NCBI GenBank assembly: GCA_021151665.1
Contig: JAGKWW010000076.1
Location: 1 to 10,021 of the forward strand
Origin: Flavobacteriaceae bacterium
GTDB lineage: Bacteria > Bacteroidota > Bacteroidia > Flavobacteriales > Flavobacteriaceae
Direction: 5' to 3'
Length of the DNA stretch: 10,021 nucleotides
Below the pieces are notes generated by a model. It worked only from the letters and a program-made list of their open reading frames with translations, was not told where the DNA came from and searched no databases. A program made the position numbers and the translations under genes. Positions 6,034 to 10,021 of the stretch are shown one piece after another; the first letter of the stretch is position 1, and each line of letters opens with the position of its first letter.

Positions 6034-6105
6034 GTTACAGTAATTTTGTGGGAGCAATTAACAATTTCAGGGGATCTTATGGGCGGGATTGAAGCCCGTA
6101 AACCA

Positions 6106-9100
6106 TTATCTCATCAAGGCAAAATGTCCTCGCAGTTCACGGCCATCTTCGCGGGTAACCACAAACCAATAGTCGGTGGAAGGTAGCATGCGGCCGTTTT
6201 CGGTACCATCCCAGCCTTCGTAGCCGCTACCGAATGAGGTTACCATTTTGCCGTAACGGTCATAAATTGCTATCTTCATGTGTGGCTCAAGCATACTATA
6301 TTTAATGTGCCACTTGTCATTTTGGCCGTCGCCGTTTGGCGTAAAGAATTTAGGATAGTTCATCAGGACAATTTCTTTCATATCCAGCCCGCAGCCAAGG
6401 TCGTCCTTCACGAACACTTTATAAACGCCTGCGGTCAGGCCACCAAAACTGGCTTCCTCCTGATAATTTTCCCCATCGAGCGAAAAGAGATATTTGGCAG
6501 CATTGTCTGTTTCTACCGTAATCGTGTTTTGGTCCTCGGTCCAGTCAGACGATTTTATTTCGATGATCTTTGGTGTAACCGATTGTTTTATGTCAACATC
6601 TGCAGTGCCACTACATACTGCATTACCGTGATTTTTGTCTACTACCACGCTGTAAAGGCCCGGCTGAGATACGGTAATGCTCTGCGTTGTTTCGCCGGTA
6701 GACCAAAGGTAGGCATCATAACCGCGGTCGGCAGTAAGCGTGATCGGTTCGCCATCACATATTACCCCGGTTGTAGTGATTTCAGGCTGAGGCGTATCGC
6801 TCACAAAAAGCTTAAAGCTGGTGGAACCGTGGCAAATAGCAATTTCGTTGTGTATCAGCCTTACGTATATGGTTTGCCCATTCGATGTATTTGAATAATA
6901 TTCCGGCAGCGGATTACTACCATTATCAGCATCGGCCTGGGTCAGGTGGTAACTGATGCTGTACATAGAGCTGTAAAGCGGTCCGAGTACGGATGGGTTC
7001 TGGTCGGTAAGATGAAAAGTGTGGCCGGCGAGCGATGATGAAGACTGGTCATTGCAGATAATCATATCCATGGGTCGGCTTGCACCGGCAATGGCCGGAA
7101 GCATCTGAACATCAAAAAGCTTGTTTACTATATTGCCACAAGCGTCCTCTATCTCAAACAGGTACTGGGCAGGCTCAAGATTATCAAACACATTATTGGT
7201 ACCGTTATTTACAACAAAAGGCAGGCCGTTCTTTTTAGTGATCCGGTATATCGTTGGGTACCCTATAGCATCTATTCTGATTTTTCCCGGTTCGCCGATG
7301 CAACCTAACGAATACGCGCTTGATATCCCGAGCCCTTCCTGATATTCAAACTGCCCCAGGATGCTAAGGCATATTTCATTGGCGGCCTGGGCGTTGCCAA
7401 ACGATTCGAATTTCTTTATTATACGAAACTTGCCATAAAAATTGAGGTTGGCGCGAACCTGATTGTTAGTCAGTGCGAGGCTGTTTTCGGAAGCCGGTGC
7501 AGTACCCTCGTTGTAAGCCACCCCTGTCAACGGATGTCCCCAGGTATTGGTGGCAGGGTCGAGCCTTTGAAGCCAGTAAGCCACACCTTGTGTCCCGTTG
7601 CTGTTATCTGTAACTTTCACAGAAAATGATGCGCAGTTCGGGGTATAGATAAATGGATTTTGCGGAGGGTTATAACCCGTAACCATTACGGTTTTTTCTT
7701 TGGTCACGCCACAAACATCGGTGCCCTTAAAGGTATAGCTTCCTGCGGGAAGCCCCGCCATATAGAAGTCGCCTTCGGTATCAATAAAGGTATTCGCGCT
7801 ATAAGGGATGGGCTGGCCAAATGCCGCCGGTGCAGCGGTGATAGTTACTGCTGTAAAATCGCCATTTCCACTGCGGAACCTAACAGATCCTGACCCTGCA
7901 GCACAACCGGGCAATGTATTGATGAAAAAATCTTTTTCAACATATGGTGGAACATCTACGGTACTTGTGTATAAATAGCCGCAATCATCACGAAACTCTA
8001 TCGTGTAAACGCCCAGGGGAAGGTTTGACAAATTGAGTGCACCCGCACCATTTATGTTAGCTGTTACATTTTTAGGAAGCGGCTGTGTATAATCTGATGG
8101 GGCAGCAATGATCTGAGCCCATACAAGCTTTTGCTCTGGAATAGCAATCCTTATTCGGCCAAAACCTGAAAAACACCCATTGTTTACACCGGCGGCTGAT
8201 GGAGTAGGCGGTATAAACTCTACTTCGTAAGTTTTGGTAACCTGCCGGCCGCAGGCATCGGTAATGCGAATATCATAAGTGCCAAATGGTACAGGATTCT
8301 CAGAATGCCCATAATGAACATCAGGGCTGGTAAAGGGGCCGTTGCCATCAGCATTAAACTGTGTTACATTAAATCCAGCCGGAGCATTAGGAAAGTCGAT
8401 CGTATACGGAGGCATAAAACCTTTCGCGTGCAACATAAGGTATTTATTGCTGCATGGCGAGTTACCGGTCGTGATATCCAACTGTATATCGGTGTCAACT
8501 ATCATATTTTCCTTTTGATATACAATCCCGCAATTATCGGTAACCTGCAGTGTGTAAGTATAGTCCTGTGCGTTTCTGGGGAACAACTCCGAAACCTCAA
8601 GCACATCTGCCGGGCCACTGGTATATACCCGCACTATTTCGGCTTGCTGCCCCGCAACATTTAAAGGATCAAGAATATGCTTTACGGTTAACGGATACCC
8701 GATAGAACCGGTAGCTGCACTAATACTGTTTCCGATTTTTATGGTATTGCATACAATACTAACGTCGTCAGGAAAGATTGCATCGGATATTGCTAGTGAA
8801 TTTGCCACTACATTTACGGTAACAGTTTTAACTTTGGCAATTCCGCATTCGTTGAAGGCTCTGATATTGTAAACGCCTGAAGGAAGGTTATTAAATATAT
8901 TTGACGTTTGAAGCGGAAATACTACCGGGCCGGAAATAATCTCAAATGATGAGGCAGTCCCCGAGAGGGAATTAATAGTAAGATTTGCACCGGTAGAACA
9001 GTTAAGATTAGCTGAGATTATCTCAAAATCAAAAGGGAGAATATTACTCTTTATCTCTATTTCCTGTTGTTGGGAATTCGAGAAGCTATTAAGATATTGA

Positions 9101-9366
9101 TATGCCACAACAAGATAAAGCCCTGAGGTTAAACTTCCAACCGAATTTGCAGCAGTAACTGCAATTGCATTTGAGGTATCAGGCAGGCGATAGACCTTGT
9201 AAAGCATCGTAGACTGCGGAGTAAGGTTTGAAACAGAAATAGTTACAGAGCCGTTACCCAAACATGTTTCATCAGTTTTTGATAATTGTAACTGAAACGG
9301 CGAAAGTTGCGCGTGCGCCAGACACGTAAACACAACCGCTAATACTAAAAGTAATTTTCTAACCAT
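6106..9366 (-). CDS. Secreted multi-repeat protein with type B T9SS C-terminal sorting domain
   Basis: The 1086-residue product is a predicted cell-surface or secreted protein of the type IX secretion system. Residues 1-20 (MVRKLLLVLAVVFTCLAHAQ) are a Sec signal peptide. SprB-like Ig-fold repeats follow, each starting near a Cys and ending in a G-x-Y ... D-x-C-G motif: NECG at 172-175, DNCG 277-280, DACG 370-373, DDCG 460-463, DVCG 550-553 and DACG 741-744. Units 392-475 and 481-565 are the closest pair. Residues about 764-856 hold an ICND ... YHLTQADAD ... QTIYVR domain common in such proteins. Residues about 857-928 hold an Ig/PKD-like unit with YLWSTGETTQSITV. Residues 1004-1086 (PKFFTPNGDGQNDKW ... 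YDRYGKMV ... GWDG ... YWFVV) are the gliding-motility-associated C-terminal domain. The sequence GKGGGG-like AAAGGGGGG just before the ATG may aid initiation. Ligand and function are unknown. No PorP/SprF-like partner is nearby. Confidence 0.92.
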   Translation of the reverse strand: MVRKLLLVLAVVFTCLAHAQLSPFQLQLSKTDETCLGNGSVTISVSNLTPQSTMLYKVYRLPDTSNAIAVTAANSVGSLTSGLYLVVAYQYLNSFSNSQQQEIEIKSNILPFDFEIISANLNCSTGANLTINSLSGTASSFEIISGPVVFPLQTSNIFNNLPSGVYNIRAFNECGIAKVKTVTVNVVANSLAISDAIFPDDVSIVCNTIKIGNSISAATGSIGYPLTVKHILDPLNVAGQQAEIVRVYTSGPADVLEVSELFPRNAQDYTYTLQVTDNCGIVYQKENMIVDTDIQLDITTGNSPCSNKYLMLHAKGFMPPYTIDFPNAPAGFNVTQFNADGNGPFTSPDVHYGHSENPVPFGTYDIRITDACGRQVTKTYEVEFIPPTPSAAGVNNGCFSGFGRIRIAIPEQKLVWAQIIAAPSDYTQPLPKNVTANINGAGALNLSNLPLGVYTIEFRDDCGYLYTSTVDVPPYVEKDFFINTLPGCAAGSGSVRFRSGNGDFTAVTITAAPAAFGQPIPYSANTFIDTEGDFYMAGLPAGSYTFKGTDVCGVTKEKTVMVTGYNPPQNPFIYTPNCASFSVKVTDNSNGTQGVAYWLQRLDPATNTWGHPLTGVAYNEGTAPASENSLALTNNQVRANLNFYGKFRIIKKFESFGNAQAANEICLSILGQFEYQEGLGISSAYSLGCIGEPGKIRIDAIGYPTIYRITKKNGLPFVVNNGTNNVFDNLEPAQYLFEIEDACGNIVNKLFDVQMLPAIAGASRPMDMIICNDQSSSSLAGHTFHLTDQNPSVLGPLYSSMYSISYHLTQADADNGSNPLPEYYSNTSNGQTIYVRLIHNEIAICHGSTSFKLFVSDTPQPEITTTGVICDGEPITLTADRGYDAYLWSTGETTQSITVSQPGLYSVVVDKNHGNAVCSGTADVDIKQSVTPKIIEIKSSDWTEDQNTITVETDNAAKYLFSLDGENYQEEASFGGLTAGVYKVFVKDDLGCGLDMKEIVLMNYPKFFTPNGDGQNDKWHIKYSMLEPHMKIAIYDRYGKMVTSFGSGYEGWDGTENGRMLPSTDYWFVVTREDGRELRGHFALMR

Positions 9367-9386
9367 AATCCCCCCTTTATTATATT

Positions 9387-9406
9387 CTTCTTAAAGATTT
9401 AAGAAG
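9387..9406. promoter_or_regulatory. 20-bp palindrome upstream of the T9SS-type protein gene
   Basis: CTTCTTAAA and TTTAAGAAG are perfect inverted 9-mers separated by GA, 21-40 bases upstream of the ATG at 9366. The position fits an operator or a leader hairpin. No known regulator site is recognised. Confidence 0.45.
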
Positions 9407-9465
9407 TCCTTTGGCTTTTAATTATCAAAAGAAATAAAATCAATGTAATTTCTTGTTTAAATTTA

Positions 9466-9481
9466 CTTAATTTAAATTAAG
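9466..9481. promoter_or_regulatory. 16-bp AT-rich palindrome
   Basis: CTTAATTTAAATTAAG is a perfect palindrome about 100 bases upstream of the T9SS-type gene. It lies in very AT-rich DNA, so chance is plausible; a regulatory role is only a possibility. Confidence 0.3.
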
Positions 9482-9826
9482 AAAATAAATTAACATTTGG
9501 ATTATGTATGAAGTGCCGGAAATAATCGATAAAATGCACAACATCCCAGAATTTGGAGGGTCTAAAAGTAGGAATTGACAATAGAGTAATTCAATCTTAC
9601 CGCTTGAATTGATAATGGAGCCTCTGCCGATTCTAATTCAATTATGACAGGATTTGTTCTGCGATAATGCCAACAACAGGCCGATTGTAGGATATCAGCA
9701 GATTTTCTCCCAAATCTTTCCAATTACCTTGGTAAACTTTAACTAATACCAGTCCGGTTGGGATAAAAATGTGGCCTGGAGCTTTTAAGGATTTGGGATA
9801 TAAGCAAAAAAAAAAGTCCATATCAT
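9482..9826. other. Gene-poor spacer between the T9SS-type gene and the rRNA operon
   Basis: No recognisable gene is seen here. The stretch contains an imperfect direct repeat, GAATTGACAATAGAG (9572-9586) and GAATTGATAATGGAG (9606-9620), 13 of 15 bases alike and 34 bases apart, with TAATTCAAT-type words between and after them. A 24-codon open frame at 9504-9578 on the plus strand (MYEVPEIIDKMHNIPEFGGS and four more) has no supporting evidence beyond its amino-acid mix. The region may be a decayed sequence. Confidence 0.5.
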
Positions 9827-9843
9827 TTCTGATATGGACTTAA
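9827..9843 (-). terminator. rRNA operon terminator (second arm and loop shown by stem 9819-9842)
   Basis: The stem AAGTCCATATCA pairs perfectly over 12 bp with TGATATGGACTT around a TTTC loop. On the minus strand it is followed by ten T (the plus-strand A run just before the stem). It starts a few bases after the 3' end of the 5S rRNA and is the expected end of the rRNA operon. The full hairpin with its T run covers about 9806-9842. Confidence 0.85.
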
Positions 9844-9847
9844 AAGA

Positions 9848-9953
9848 AAGGCGACGACATACTCTCCCACAAGATGCAGTACCATCTGCGCAGGCGGGCT
9901 TAACTTCTCTGTTCGGGATGGAAAGAGGTGAGCCCCGCCGCAATAATCACCTT
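9848..9953 (-). rRNA. rrf: 5S ribosomal RNA
   Basis: On the minus strand this reads as a 5S rRNA of about 106 nt. The central block CCATCCCGAACAGAGAAGTT is the near-universal loop B/C region, followed by AAGCCCGCC and GATGGTACTGC. The ends GGTGAT and GTCGCC pair as helix I. Exact ends are uncertain by a few bases. It is the last gene of an rRNA operon whose 16S and 23S genes must lie to the right, outside the window. Confidence 0.95.
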
Positions 9954-10021
9954 AAAATGTTAGTTCAAATGTTTAAGGTTAGAATGTTTCAATGTTCAGG
10001 ACGAACTTTATAACTTTCAAC
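9954..10021 (-). other. Part of the 23S-5S intergenic spacer
   Basis: These 68 bases precede the 5S on the minus strand. They are AT-rich and contain related words (AATGTTAG, AAATGTTTAAG, GAATGTTTC, AATGTTCAG) but no recognisable 23S 3'-end sequence, so they are read as transcribed spacer. Confidence 0.6.

Noticed and set aside
6280..6894. A 204-codon plus-strand open frame
   Set aside because: It is the shadow of the T9SS-type protein on the opposite strand, whose sorting domain and Ig-like unit are clearly real in this interval.
9954..10021. 3' end of 23S rRNA
   Set aside because: No recognisable 23S sequence appears in these bases; they read as AT-rich spacer upstream of the 5S.

Overview
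The window looks like chromosomal DNA from a member of the Bacteroidota, most likely the Flavobacteriaceae. Three things point there. One gene carries a gliding-motility/type IX secretion C-terminal sorting domain. Promoters fit the Bacteroidota pattern (TTG, about 19 bases, TAnnTTTG) rather than -35/-10 boxes. Starts lack clear Shine-Dalgarno sequences and the signal peptides are flavobacterial in style. No phage, plasmid, CRISPR or intact insertion sequence was seen.

Layout, left to right. (1) 1-1393, minus: the N-terminal two thirds of a secreted oligopeptidase B-like S9 peptidase, running off the left edge. (2) 1463-1786, plus: a YbaB/EbfC nucleoid-associated protein, divergent from the peptidase across 69 bases. 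(3) 1795-2255: a gene-free tract of degenerate CGCAAAG/CTTTGTG repeats lying between convergent genes. (4) 2286-4393, minus: a GNAT acetyltransferase, a small (FSA/TalC-type) transaldolase followed by a clear terminator, and an SDR oxidoreductase. (5) 4394-4726: no gene, but a second short copy of the repeat, an AT-rich motif shared with the first repeat tract, a structured GC-rich element and a terminator. (6) 4727-4820, minus: the small SRP RNA with a textbook promoter. Divergent from it, 4910-5968, plus: a lipoprotein glutaminyl-peptide cyclotransferase of the beta-propeller type. (7) 6006-6033: a 12-bp bidirectional terminator. (8) 6106-9366, minus: a 1086-residue secreted multi-repeat protein with a type B T9SS sorting domain. 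(9) 9367-9828: gene-poor spacer with palindromes and a short imperfect direct repeat. (10) 9827-10021, minus: the tail of an rRNA operon, with 5S rRNA, its terminator and part of the 23S-5S spacer.

The genes do not form one pathway. They are mostly single-gene transcription units: housekeeping (SRP RNA, 5S rRNA, YbaB, transaldolase), envelope or secreted enzymes (S9 peptidase, glutaminyl cyclase) and one large surface or secreted protein. I see no convincing new multi-gene system. The most unusual material is non-coding: the compound repeat tract and its relative 2.2 kb away, the structured element beside the SRP RNA, and the overlapping divergent promoters there.
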